This document shows, one piece after another, positions 1 through 6,940 of a stretch of DNA of 64,000 nucleotides. The stretch comes from JACQQW01 sp964520655 (GTDB taxonomy: Bacteria > Omnitrophota > Gorgyraeia > Zapsychrales > Fredricksoniimonadaceae). The position numbers were made by a program, and so were the translations under genes. The notes beneath the pieces were generated by a model, which saw only the letters and a program-made list of their open reading frames with translations, made no database searches and was not told the origin of the DNA. Where the stretch lies: assembly GCA_964520655.1 (NCBI GenBank), contig CAZFNI010000002.1, positions 139,740-203,739 of the forward strand, given 5' to 3'. Numbering within the stretch: the stretch's first letter is position 1; each line of letters starts with the position of its first letter.

Positions 1-368
1 GGCAAAACGATGTCAACAATGTCTTTGGCGGAAGCGATTTTCTGCTTGCCCGGCGACACAACATCCTGCTGATAGCGCCGCCCGATCTCAAGCGCGGCCT
101 GAATGTGGGCAATCTTAGCACCACCTAAACCTTTGAATTCCTTCCAATCGCGGGTGTCGGTATGGGCCATGCTCCTGAAGGAGCCGAATTTACTCAGGAT
201 TTTGCGGGAAAGCTCCACGGCGCTGGTTCCGGCCGTGCCGGTGCGCAACAAAATAGCCAAGAGTTCTGAATTGCTTAAAGCACCCGCGCCTTTCTTGAGC
301 AATTTCTCTCTTGGCCTGTCATCCAGCGGCCATGATTTGATGCCTGATAATTTTAAATTTTTCGTCAC
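1..368 (-). CDS. radC: RadC family protein (UPF0758), 5' part only
   Basis: Translating the minus strand from 368 gives the RadC N-terminal domain: a short basic start, then DDRPREKLLKKGAGALSNSE, an LLAILLRTG block and a helix-hairpin-helix segment (KGLGGAKIAHIQAALEIGRR). The frame stays open to base 1, so the C-terminal JAB/MPN metalloprotease-like domain lies outside the window. There is no ATG in frame. A TAG at 390-392 closes the frame upstream, leaving GTG at 366-368 or TTG at 381-383 as starts; I chose GTG, which fits family length better. RadC-like proteins are common in chromosomes and in phage or defence islands. Their old role in DNA repair is not well supported, so function is uncertain. 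A perfect palindrome at 501-532 lies upstream. Confidence 0.85.
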   Translation of the reverse strand, partial: MTKNLKLSGIKSWPLDDRPREKLLKKGAGALSNSELLAILLRTGTAGTSAVELSRKILSKFGSFRSMAHTDTRDWKEFKGLGGAKIAHIQAALEIGRRYQQDVVSPGKQKIASAKDIVDIVL

Positions 369-500
369 GTTTTCTGAACCCAATTCTTCCTAAAAAAGCG
401 TCTGTTTTAATTCTGTGATAGCTACCCACCCCTCACTCGTATTAAAAATCTTATAACCTACATAACTCCAAATATTTATACTGAAATAACATCATCATTT

Positions 501-532
501 TTGTCACAAAAAGCATATACTTTTTGTGACAA
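501..532. promoter_or_regulatory. Perfect 13-bp palindrome between the metallophosphoesterase gene and radC
   Basis: The arms TTGTCACAAAAAG (501-513) and CTTTTTGTGACAA (520-532) are exact inverted repeats around CATATA. The sequence nearly matches the palindrome in the abiE promoter at 2729-2758. No U-tract follows on either strand, so an operator or protein-binding site is more likely than a terminator. It sits 14 bp past the end of the metallophosphoesterase gene and about 130 bp upstream of radC. Confidence 0.6.
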
Positions 533-545
533 GATTTGGCACCAT

Positions 546-1082
546 CTAGTTAACCTTACCCTGCTTTTCTTCCTTCAGAAAATCAGAAATAGCAGAGGTG
601 ATCTGTTTAAAAGCGATCGGATAAAAATCCCAAACATCAACAGACAGATTGACAATCAAAGATTTTTTATCCAGCCGTTTCACCTTGTAATGCTGATGCA
701 CATGGCCGCAGAAATTCCAAGGCACCGATAGATCAGCATCTTCCGGCTTATGAATCATACAAATATCTTTAGCGCCATAATGGATATACATCTTTGTTAT
801 GATCGCATTGAGACTGTTGTTACGGTCATGATTACCTTTAATGAATATGAACTTGCCGTTTAGCCTCTTTTCAAAGTTCAGGGCTCTCTGCTCTCCGCCT
901 TCTTTTCCGCCTTTAAAAATAAAATCACCCAGAAAAAACACAGTATCCTCAGACTTAACCCGCTCATTGTGTTTGCGGATAATCGTTTCATTCATTTCCT
1001 CAACCGTTGCGAAAGGCCTGCCGCAATAGCGAATTATATTGAAATGTGAAAAATGATAATCGGATGCCCACCAACAATTCAT
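546..1082 (-). CDS. Calcineurin-like metallophosphoesterase
   Basis: A 178-residue cytoplasmic protein with the metallophosphoesterase metal ligands in order: D8-x-H10, G52-D53, G83-N-H-D86, H111 and the G126-H-V-H-Q-H131 block. These would bind two divalent metals and hydrolyse a phosphoester; the substrate cannot be read from sequence. The length matches the small stand-alone phosphoesterase group that includes many phage and island proteins. It starts 2 bp after the abiEii stop with an AGGATC ribosome binding site inside the end of abiEii, so it is the third gene of the abiEi-abiEii transcript. That position suggests a part in the same toxin-antitoxin or phage-defence module, which is inference. 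Confidence 0.85.
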   Translation of the reverse strand: MNCWWASDYHFSHFNIIRYCGRPFATVEEMNETIIRKHNERVKSEDTVFFLGDFIFKGGKEGGEQRALNFEKRLNGKFIFIKGNHDRNNSLNAIITKMYIHYGAKDICMIHKPEDADLSVPWNFCGHVHQHYKVKRLDKKSLIVNLSVDVWDFYPIAFKQITSAISDFLKEEKQGKVN

Positions 1083-1084
1083 GA

Positions 1085-2104
1085 TCAGATCCTGTTAATT
1101 TTTTCTTCAATGATCCTCAGTTCTTCTATAATGCGCTCAAATGATGGCGGCTCCTCAAAAAACATTTGTTGCATCTGACGGTAATCATTCTTTAATTGGC
1201 TCATTTGATCATCGCGAGGCAATAACCGCAAACCTCCCGGCTTTGCAGTGTCATAATGCGCCCAGTTCGCTTTAAAAAATAAAGTTTTATGATCCGCAAC
1301 AGACTTAAGCAATGAAATATTTTCCAAAGCGCGTTTATAAATAGGTGAATCCGCCAGCGCGTATATGTCGTAATAATGCCGCGACATCCGTAGTGGTACA
1401 TTCTTCTCAGGCGGATAATGATAAATCATATGCAAGATCGTTGCTTTCTCCCAGAAAGTCCGCTCTGCGGCTAAAACACGTACAGAAGCCCCTTCAATGG
1501 CCGTCTCACCTGAAACATTGGTGACATACGGAGAAATGGTCGCGGTTTCAACTGGCCAATGATCGGATCGTGCGCCGAATTCAATTTTGACCGATGATCG
1601 CACATAGCTTTCCGCATTACTCGTCATGGCATGAGGGAAAATAAACAAAACTGTTTGTCCGTCCTCATCTTCTGAATCCACTTCAATCTTCCACTCCTCT
1701 TTGGCACCCAGAACCGCCGTAACCGCTTGCCTTAAAGCAGGAAGAATTGTTTGATCAATGCTCTTCTTACAAACCAGTTGTAATTTTTCAAGCCGTTTCT
1801 GATTCTCTTTATTGCTTTCTTCTTTATCCGGCTCAATCGCTTCGGACTTCAATAAAAAAGGCCTCTCTATTGAAATGTCAATGTCCTCTGAAAAACGTTT
1901 AATCACGTTATAGCATTTTGAAAGGGATGTCCCTCCTTTAAATGTCAAATGCTCGCCTATTTTTGGTAATGAAAAAAGGATTTTGAGTATCCAGCACACC
2001 CAGAAATCCTTTTCGACTAATTGCGGCATGATATTTAAATTAGCCGCAGTCACTTCAAAATAAGCGCGTTTATCTTTGTGCGGTAATAATGCGAATTTAT
2101 TCAT
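1085..2104 (-). CDS. abiEii: AbiEii-like nucleotidyltransferase toxin
   Basis: A 339-residue AbiEii/DUF1814 family protein with a DNA polymerase beta-type nucleotidyltransferase fold. Visible motifs are EKDFW (31-35), GGTSLSK (57-63), the metal-binding D74-I-D76 and a later FWEKATIL motif, the four conserved blocks of the family. In studied AbiE systems this protein is the toxin of a type IV toxin-antitoxin pair that causes phage abortive infection; the related MenT toxins transfer nucleotides to tRNA. The ATG at 2104 was chosen because a GAGAAG site precedes it at good spacing. A longer frame to 2158 would overlap abiEi. The gap to abiEi is 7 bp. Confidence 0.9.
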   Translation of the reverse strand: MNKFALLPHKDKRAYFEVTAANLNIMPQLVEKDFWVCWILKILFSLPKIGEHLTFKGGTSLSKCYNVIKRFSEDIDISIERPFLLKSEAIEPDKEESNKENQKRLEKLQLVCKKSIDQTILPALRQAVTAVLGAKEEWKIEVDSEDEDGQTVLFIFPHAMTSNAESYVRSSVKIEFGARSDHWPVETATISPYVTNVSGETAIEGASVRVLAAERTFWEKATILHMIYHYPPEKNVPLRMSRHYYDIYALADSPIYKRALENISLLKSVADHKTLFFKANWAHYDTAKPGGLRLLPRDDQMSQLKNDYRQMQQMFFEEPPSFERIIEELRIIEEKINRI

Positions 2105-2111
2105 AAACTTC

Positions 2112-2711
2112 TCATTCTTGTAATTGCCGAAATATCGTTCCAATCCATGCGGGGGCATAACGAAGGTCAGCGATCAGCTCGCGCTTATCATCCTTGGTTA
2201 ATCTCTTTCTAAGTATTTCAATTGTTTTATCACTCACGTGATCTTTGCCTAAATACCGCAAGGCTTGAATAACTAAACCGCTAACATGCCCCGCGGTAGC
2301 CATATTCTTGGGTGTGGTTCTTTTTAAAACAATTTGCTGATTTTTGATCTGCACCTTACGATTAGCGCCGTCTGTCAAAAAAATAATTCTTGCCGGTACC
2401 TGCTCGGTCAAGCCCAGCAGATTAGCGGCATATGCTCCGGAAGGCTGAATTTTCAGATTATCCCTTCCTGCCAATGCTTGAGCAAGACGGTCATAATTCG
2501 CAGGCAGATCTCCCAAAACAGGATGTTTTTCTGGGTAGTCATACAAACCGCGAGCAAGTCGGCGAATTGTTCCAGAATCTGCCAAACGTTCCAAAGCTTT
2601 GGCCACGGCGGAGCGGTTTCCGAGGTCAAGAAAGTGAGTTGAGGTGAACACCCAACCCCTTCTTCTTCCATAAATTTTACTAACTACTCTATTATAAATG
2701 CTTTGCGTCAT
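2112..2711 (-). CDS. abiEi: AbiEi-like antitoxin (DUF6088 family)
   Basis: A 199-residue protein with an N-terminal winged helix: GWVFT, a FLDLGNRSAVAKALERL helix, then GTIRRLARGLYDYP, the typical AbiEi_4/DUF6088 signature. The C-terminal part matches the antitoxin domain that neutralises AbiEii. AbiEi proteins are known to repress their own operon by binding inverted repeats in the promoter. Here an 11-bp perfect palindrome overlaps the -10 box, which fits. A GAGGTGA ribosome binding site precedes the ATG. It is first gene of the abiEi-abiEii-phosphoesterase transcript. Confidence 0.88.
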   Translation of the reverse strand: MTQSIYNRVVSKIYGRRRGWVFTSTHFLDLGNRSAVAKALERLADSGTIRRLARGLYDYPEKHPVLGDLPANYDRLAQALAGRDNLKIQPSGAYAANLLGLTEQVPARIIFLTDGANRKVQIKNQQIVLKRTTPKNMATAGHVSGLVIQALRYLGKDHVSDKTIEILRKRLTKDDKRELIADLRYAPAWIGTIFRQLQE

Positions 2712-2727
2712 TTATATCACCTCTTAT

Positions 2728-2767
2728 TTGTCGCAAAAAGTATATAGTTTTTGCGACATACTGTCAA
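2728..2767 (-). promoter_or_regulatory. abiE promoter with overlapping operator palindrome
   Basis: On the minus strand a TTGACA -35 box (2762-2767) and a TATACT -10 box (2739-2744) are separated by 17 bp, close to consensus. A perfect inverted repeat, TGTCGCAAAAA (2729-2739) and TTTTTGCGACA (2748-2758), covers the -10 and most of the spacer. A repressor bound there would block RNA polymerase, as described for AbiEi autoregulation. Confidence 0.75.
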
Positions 2768-2807
2768 GCCATTTTTAGGAGAGGAATCGACGAAAATAAC
2801 ATTCTTT

Positions 2808-2848
2808 AATGTTCATTAAATAGTGAACATTGGCACAAGCTGAACATT
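2808..2848. repeat. TGAACATT inverted and direct repeats, orphan operator
   Basis: AATGTTCA at 2808-2815 faces TGAACATT at 2824-2831 across an 8-bp AT-rich spacer, and a further TGAACATT follows at 2841-2848. This half-site layout is typical of a dimeric repressor operator. No gene obviously served by it remains, because abiEi has its own operator and fic starts 1.4 kb away on the same strand. Confidence 0.45.
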
Positions 2849-2865
2849 CGCAAGGGGCATTTCAA

Positions 2866-2896
2866 TGGCGCAAAAAGTGGATAGTTTCTGTGGACA
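2866..2896. repeat. Degenerate third copy of the abiE-type palindrome
   Basis: GCGCAAAAAGTGGATAGTTT at 2868-2887 and the following bases match the abiE promoter palindrome (2731-2758) at most positions, including the CGCAAAAAGT left arm and the ATAGTTT centre-right. The right arm is decayed. Confidence 0.45.
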
Positions 2897-3147
2897 CATT
2901 TATGTCAATTCATGTCACTCAAAAACAGCCTTTTTGACCACCGCAGGAGCATGTAGAATGCCTCTAAATACGCCTATTCTCCGTCCAGAAACGATTGTTT
3001 TTACCATTCTGAATAAGATTGCCACGGATGCCGATTTGAGTGACATTGACATCAATTTTTTGGGCCATAATCACTGACAACCTGCGCCTCGCCCGACCCG
3101 CATCCCCACACCCCCCCTGGAAGGACCCGTAAACAAAAAACCTATTT

Positions 3148-4278
3148 CTATTTATTGTTCCCTACCGGCCATAAAATATCATAATGAACACTGCGTCCCT
3201 TGCCGGACAATTGGCGCAATAACTTTTTCTCAAGCATGTCCGAAATCTCACGAAACGCGGTCGCCCTGCTAGTGCTTGCCAAGCTCACATATTTGCGGGT
3301 TGTTAATCCTCCGACAAATTCACCTTGCCCTTCATCCAACATACGGTTAAGGACTTTCTTTTGACGCTCATTAATCTCGGTCTGCGCATGTTGTGCCCAA
3401 AAATCCGCCTTGAGCAATACTTTACCAATAATTTTATCAGACCTTTGAATAGTACGTTGATAGCACCCTAAGAACCAAAGAAGCCAGTTCGTCAAATCCA
3501 GATTGTCAGCCTTGGAACATTTTTCAAGAATTTTATAATAACTGTCCCTTTCTTCCATGATCTGCGATGAGAAACTATAATATCGCACCTTAAGCTTTTC
3601 GTCCTGCGCCAAGGCCATATCTGTTAGACTCCGTGCAATGCGCCCATTACCATCTTCGAAAGGATGGATTGTCAAAAAATAAAAATGCGCTATCCCTGCA
3701 CGCAAAAGTCCATCTGTGGTTGTGAAGCTCGCCTTCCACCATTGAAAGAATTTCCGCATTTCGGCTTCAACGGCTTCTCCCGGAGGCGCTTCAAAATGAA
3801 CCCGTTCACGCCCCATAGGCCCAGACACAACACGCATCGGCTCTTGGCCTCTCCATTGACCTACGCGAATCTTATGAAGTCCCGAGTAGCCTGTTGGAAA
3901 AAGCGCCCCATGCCAACCTTGTAATCGATCCCTATTAAGGGTCTTAGCGTAATTTTGAGTGGCATCCAGAATAATCTCAACGATGCCATCGACAGATCTG
4001 GATGATCGTCCTAGCCCAACTGTGGGAAGACCCAAATGTCTTGCGACAGATGATCGCACCATTTGAAGATTAAGTAGTTCCCCCTCGATTTCCGATGTCT
4101 TAATGACTTCCTCAATTAAAATATCAGCTTGTGCCTCTTCTTCAAGCTTAAACCCCAATCGCTTAACGCGACCCAATAGATCACCCTGAGCAAGCCTCGC
4201 CTGTCCCAAAATCGACAAAAGGGTATTGCTGTCCCATGTGAATTCCGGCCAAGAATGATGTTGCCATATGTATTTCAT
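3148..4278 (-). CDS. Fic family protein AMPylase (class II)
   Basis: A 376-residue protein. It begins with a DUF4172-like N-terminal domain (KYIWQHHSWPEFTWD), followed by the inhibitory helix T61-S-E-I-E-G-E67, which matches the (S/T)xxxE(G/N) motif that blocks the ATP site in class II Fic proteins. The catalytic loop H205-PFEDGNGR-I-A-R216 is intact, so it should transfer AMP or another nucleotide phosphate to a protein hydroxyl. Residues after about 310 form a winged helix (TTRKYVSLASTSRATAFREI), suggesting DNA binding and self-control. A perfect AGGAGG site precedes the ATG. The target protein is unknown. The promoter palindromes upstream fit autoregulation through the C-terminal domain. 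Confidence 0.92.
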   Translation of the reverse strand: MKYIWQHHSWPEFTWDSNTLLSILGQARLAQGDLLGRVKRLGFKLEEEAQADILIEEVIKTSEIEGELLNLQMVRSSVARHLGLPTVGLGRSSRSVDGIVEIILDATQNYAKTLNRDRLQGWHGALFPTGYSGLHKIRVGQWRGQEPMRVVSGPMGRERVHFEAPPGEAVEAEMRKFFQWWKASFTTTDGLLRAGIAHFYFLTIHPFEDGNGRIARSLTDMALAQDEKLKVRYYSFSSQIMEERDSYYKILEKCSKADNLDLTNWLLWFLGCYQRTIQRSDKIIGKVLLKADFWAQHAQTEINERQKKVLNRMLDEGQGEFVGGLTTRKYVSLASTSRATAFREISDMLEKKLLRQLSGKGRSVHYDILWPVGNNK

Positions 4279-4290
4279 TAATACCTCCTG

Positions 4291-4358
4291 AAGCGATTAA
4301 GCCTCATAATCGCTTCACTATATGAGGCAATTATACTATTTAATCGCATCAATAACAA
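4291..4358 (-). promoter_or_regulatory. fic promoter with two nested palindromes
   Basis: On the minus strand TTGTTA (4353-4358) and TATAAT (4330-4335) are 17 bp apart. Downstream of them lie two interlocked perfect inverted repeats: AAGCGATTA/TAATCGCTT (4291-4299 and 4307-4315), and GCCTCATA/TATGAGGC (4301-4308 and 4321-4328). A third TAATCGC half-site lies at 4341-4347 in the spacer. The sites cover the region from the promoter to the ribosome binding site, as expected for a repressor operator. Confidence 0.7.
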
Positions 4359-4643
4359 ATTATTTTTTTATTTTAAAGGTGAGATAAAGAAGGGTTAATC
4401 AATACCAACAACAGCCTCAATAAGCTCCTGCATGGTGCGTCTATATTGTGGCCAATGGCCACCCATATGTCTCCAAAAAGACCTTCAAAATTTACCTCCT
4501 AGAAAAGACATATAGATAGTGCCGTTTCCACAGTTTCTAATATAAATTGACGTCCAGCCATATGTTTCTAAAAACACTTTCACAAACTTCTCCTAGTATA
4601 AATAGTGCCAGGTTCTATTTAATCGTGCGCTGTCCCCTATTTT
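4359..4643. other. Intergenic region between fic and the small membrane gene
   Basis: This AT-rich stretch has no convincing gene. It carries two degenerate copies of an element that reads xKVFLETYGW on the minus strand (4457-4501 and 4552-4594), each behind a ribosome-binding-like AGGAG. A minus-strand AAATAGGGGACAGC motif sits at its left edge (4627-4643). A GTG-initiated minus-strand frame of 32 codons begins in the second copy, but it matches no family I recognise. Confidence 0.45.
4457..4594 (-). repeat. Two degenerate copies of a KVFLETYGW-encoding element
   Basis: Copy 1 (4457-4501) reads aggaggtaaat-TTG-AAGGTCTTTTTGGAGACATA on the minus strand. Copy 2 (4552-4594) reads ctaggagaagttt-GTG-AAAGTGTTTTTAGAAACATA. 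Both encode (L/V)KVF LETYGW just after a ribosome-binding-like site. A third copy lies at 5743-5786. Differences fall largely at third codon positions, which hints that a short peptide start was once under protein-level selection. Confidence 0.55.
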
Positions 4644-4799
4644 TCAACCACCAGTAAAGTATTTCCAACAATCTTTAACTAAAGCAATTATTCCCCATCC
4701 ACATATCCCCCATATAAAATACTTCAAATAATTACAGGTTTCTGCTATTTCAGCTAAATGCCTCTCAATTTGTTGAAGTGTATATTGTTTATCATCCAT
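4644..4799 (-). CDS. Small single-pass membrane protein, function unknown
   Basis: A 51-residue protein with a polar, helical N-terminal part (residues 1-22), one hydrophobic segment (about 23-42, YFIWGICGWGIIALV) and a short basic tail. The start at 4799 was chosen because GGAGG lies 5 bp upstream; a longer frame to 4847 would overlap the DUF2806 gene. It follows that gene by 14 bp and is probably cotranscribed. It resembles the small membrane partners often found beside orphan island genes, but I recognise no family. Confidence 0.6.
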   Translation of the reverse strand: MDDKQYTLQQIERHLAEIAETCNYLKYFIWGICGWGIIALVKDCWKYFTGG

Positions 4800-4813
4800 A
4801 TAAACCTCCATTC

Positions 4814-5668
4814 TCATTGACTCTCTAGATACCCCTTCAATTTCCACTGTTCCAAAATATAGACTTTAAATCCCTCCACTGGTTTACTTCCACATATTCG
4901 AGCCAATTCCTCTCCTGTTTTTGTAAGCAACACATTTCCAATATTCATTTCATTCTCTTTATCTTTAGACATTTTACACTCAACAATTTGTCCATAATAT
5001 GCCACCTTAAAACTCTTAGGTAGCTTGGTTCTTAAAAAACCTGCTATTGCATTAAATTGAATCAATCCAATACTGTCCAAATGCGTCAAAGTATTAAAAT
5101 TAATCCCATTCTTAATATAAATTTCATTATGTTCATCATAAACAAGAGGAACTATATTCCCTATATGCCATCCAAAACCACAAAGTTTTGTAAATAAAAT
5201 TGCATCACCCTTATCTAGGTCAGATAGAAAATTAACAGTTCGTTTAGAGAAACTACCTGGCGAATTAGCTTCTCCTGCAAGGATACGAGACCATAACGAT
5301 TGCATTTCTATATCAGATATAATTCTGCATTTATCAAAAAAATTAGTTAGCCAATCTACTTCAATTTTATCCGGGCTAGAATCTTCCTTTAGCTGTGGCA
5401 AGGATTGTTCTACAATTTGTTCCATGATTAATTGTTTTTTTGCCTCTTCTTCAATAAATCGCCTTACAGCTCTCTGTTGAAGCTCTGCAACTTGAATTAT
5501 TCCTTGAGTTTTTATTAAATTTGCTTCAACTTCTGCTTTAGCTATTCTTTTAATCTGGTACGGCCTAAACAATCCTCCAACTGCTTCAGAAACCTTCTCA
5601 ATCAAAGTATTTGCAGGCTTAGAATAGTCGCCCAAATTTATAAGTGCTTTTGAAGTTTCGTCGCTCAT
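4814..5668 (-). CDS. DUF2806 domain-containing protein
   Basis: A 284-residue cytoplasmic protein that I recognise as DUF2806 from LFRPYQIKRIAKAEVEANLI near residues 33-52, the helical region after it, and the conserved DIEMQSLWSRILAGEANSPG block near 118-137. The family function is not known. Its members occur sporadically in accessory regions, which fits the AT-rich composition here. A GAGAAGG site precedes the ATG. The stop of the upstream KVFLETYGW-type frame overlaps this ATG as ATGA, so that frame may act as a translated leader, or the overlap may be chance. Confidence 0.75.
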   Translation of the reverse strand: MSDETSKALINLGDYSKPANTLIEKVSEAVGGLFRPYQIKRIAKAEVEANLIKTQGIIQVAELQQRAVRRFIEEEAKKQLIMEQIVEQSLPQLKEDSSPDKIEVDWLTNFFDKCRIISDIEMQSLWSRILAGEANSPGSFSKRTVNFLSDLDKGDAILFTKLCGFGWHIGNIVPLVYDEHNEIYIKNGINFNTLTHLDSIGLIQFNAIAGFLRTKLPKSFKVAYYGQIVECKMSKDKENEMNIGNVLLTKTGEELARICGSKPVEGFKVYILEQWKLKGYLESQ

Positions 5669-5742
5669 AACCTTCTCAAATTATTTATTGATAGCAAATT
5701 CTTCTTAGAAATTCTACCAAAGTCAGCAGCCAATGCTTCCAT

Positions 5743-5786
5743 CGGCCAACCGTAGGTTTCTAAAAATACTTTCAGAATTTAGTCCT
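5743..5786 (-). repeat. Third KVFLETYGW element, abutting the DUF2806 leader
   Basis: The minus strand reads TGAAAGTATTTTTAGAAACC followed by TACGGTTGGCC, matching the two copies at 4457-4594. It is the start of a 36-codon frame that runs without a stop to an ATGA overlap with the DUF2806 gene. The initiation codon has decayed to CTG or ATT, although an in-frame ATG follows 12 codons in. Confidence 0.5.
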
Positions 5787-6454
5787 CACAGTACATTTGT
5801 TTTGCAATTATTAAAATTCCTAAATGCTAAATCATTTACCGAGATCCAAACACCATAAAACAAACACATTAAATTAAGAAGAAATATAACAGACAAATAA
5901 AAAGTTATTTTAATAGCAAGCAATAAATAAATTTTAATAAACAAATAAATCCCCAACATCACAAACAAAGACAGAACTGCAAGAACAACAAAGACTGCAA
6001 ACGGCACAAACATAAGCCATATCAATTTTTTTCGAAATTCAATTCTTGATTTTAGATAATCGTAATAGTCCTTCAAAGCATTCTTATATAAAGACAAATT
6101 CTTTCGATCCCTTTCCTTAAAAGATTCAATGTTATCAAACACATCTTTCTCTAACCAGCTATTAGGCTCTCTATCCACTTTAAGTACTTGCATTAAATAT
6201 GCTTTTTCTTTGGGATCAACTAAAGGATGTTCAATACGATATATAATCCAATTTCTAAATCGGTTATAGGAATCAGTTAAATCTGTTGAAATAGCCTGCA
6301 TGCGAAATAAACCAAAAACACCTGACACAGTCGCAAACGTAGCTGAAAGCATAAGTAATCCAGAATAATACCCATTAAAAATGCTTATCAATTCCTTTGC
6401 TTCTAAAATTCTTAAATAATTATAAACACTGCAATAACATATAAATGAACACAT
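5786..6454 (-). CDS. Membrane protein of unknown function, 222 residues
   Basis: No family recognised. The protein has hydrophobic segments near residues 26-50, 143-170 and 176-205, and a charged helical region (about 55-140, rich in K, D, E, Y) between the first and second. The arrangement suggests a cytoplasmic helical domain held by N- and C-terminal membrane anchors, as in SLATT-type effector proteins of defence loci. I cannot see enough to assign it to that group. The ribosome binding site is weak, so the start is uncertain. Composition is clearly more AT-rich than the genes after it. Confidence 0.6.
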   Translation of the reverse strand: MCSFICYCSVYNYLRILEAKELISIFNGYYSGLLMLSATFATVSGVFGLFRMQAISTDLTDSYNRFRNWIIYRIEHPLVDPKEKAYLMQVLKVDREPNSWLEKDVFDNIESFKERDRKNLSLYKNALKDYYDYLKSRIEFRKKLIWLMFVPFAVFVVLAVLSLFVMLGIYLFIKIYLLLAIKITFYLSVIFLLNLMCLFYGVWISVNDLAFRNFNNCKTNVL

Positions 6455-6476
6455 ATAGTGAAAACCTTATTAAATT

Positions 6477-6500
6477 AAAGACAGCTCCCTATTTCTTAAA
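6477..6500 (-). repeat. AAATAGGGAGCTGTC motif at the DoxX gene 3' end
   Basis: On the minus strand, GAAATAGGGAGCTGTC follows directly after the DoxX stop codon. A near-identical copy, GAAATAGGGGGCTGTCCC, occurs at 6911-6938 after the GST stop. Related AAATAGGG sequences lie at the 3' ends of the genes at 4644 and 7614. Confidence 0.5.
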
Positions 6501-6890
6501 TAACGATGAATACTTAGCCCAATACCCGCTCATGGAGAATACCTGCAATAAAACCATCGAAAGCGGGAGAACTAAATTGTTCACGCCGGGCGTCAAACAA
6601 CCATGGAATAATAGAATATGCAAGGTAACCGGTGCAATAACAACCAGTGCCAGCGGCGCTGCTAGGCCGGTTAAGAGCATCAGTCCGCATATGACTTCCG
6701 TCATCTTTAATAAAGGGAAGAAATATCCCGTTGCCATGATCCCCTTCATAAAATCCATCGCCGCTTGCGGCATGGCCTGATCCTGCGGCATCGGCATAAG
6801 CCCAAAAGCAATGGCCAGCCCCATGCCTCCAAAAACAGCATAGATCAATCCTAAAATAATTCGTGCGGCTAATTGAACTTTAGTTATCAT
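6489..6890 (-). CDS. DoxX family membrane protein
   Basis: A 133-residue integral membrane protein with four hydrophobic segments and the DoxX signature pattern: an ARIILGLIYAVFGG first helix, a K-x-x-E-V-x-x-GLMLLTG central helix and a C-terminal helix. DoxX proteins are linked to quinone or thiosulfate redox chemistry in some organisms; in most, as here, the role is unknown. It is a single gene on the minus strand, following the GST-like gene, and the two may be coexpressed. Confidence 0.8.
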   Translation of the reverse strand: MITKVQLAARIILGLIYAVFGGMGLAIAFGLMPMPQDQAMPQAAMDFMKGIMATGYFFPLLKMTEVICGLMLLTGLAAPLALVVIAPVTLHILLFHGCLTPGVNNLVLPLSMVLLQVFSMSGYWAKYSSLFKK

Positions 6891-6910
6891 GTCGATCTCC
6901 TTCTCTTAAT

Positions 6911-6938
6911 AATTAGGGACAGCCCCCTATTTCATAAA
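6911..6938 (-). repeat. AAATAGGGGGCTGTCCC motif at the GST gene 3' end
   Basis: The minus-strand copy reads ATGAAATAGGGGGCTGTCCC and begins 3 bp after the GST stop codon. It forms no strong hairpin with a T-run, so it is not a typical terminator. It is the best-preserved member of the set of 3'-end motifs in this window. Confidence 0.5.
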
Positions 6939-6940
6939 AA

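Larger units (their letters stand above)
2761..3147. other. 387-bp intergenic region between abiE and fic, holding operator-like sites but no gene
   Basis: I see no convincing gene. The stretch contains an inverted repeat AATGTTCA / TGAACATT (2808-2831) with a third half-site at 2841-2848. It also holds a degenerate copy of the abiE palindrome at 2866-2896. A 70-codon plus-strand frame starting at 2865 has no ribosome binding site and no recognisable family. The sites may be remnants of the control region of a lost toxin-antitoxin gene. Confidence 0.5.

Noticed and set aside
501..532. Palindrome as a rho-independent terminator for the abiE operon
   Set aside because: The stem is AT-rich apart from GTCAC/GTGAC and no T-run follows on the minus strand. 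Similarity to the abiE operator argues for a binding site.
2865..3077. 70-codon plus-strand open frame between abiE and fic
   Set aside because: No ribosome binding site, no recognisable family, and its start lies inside the decayed palindrome. Coding potential is weak.
4457..4594. Fragments of a MiaB-type methylthiotransferase gene
   Set aside because: Only the short ETYG string resembles the family, the cluster cysteine is Trp in all three copies, and nothing else of the enzyme is visible.
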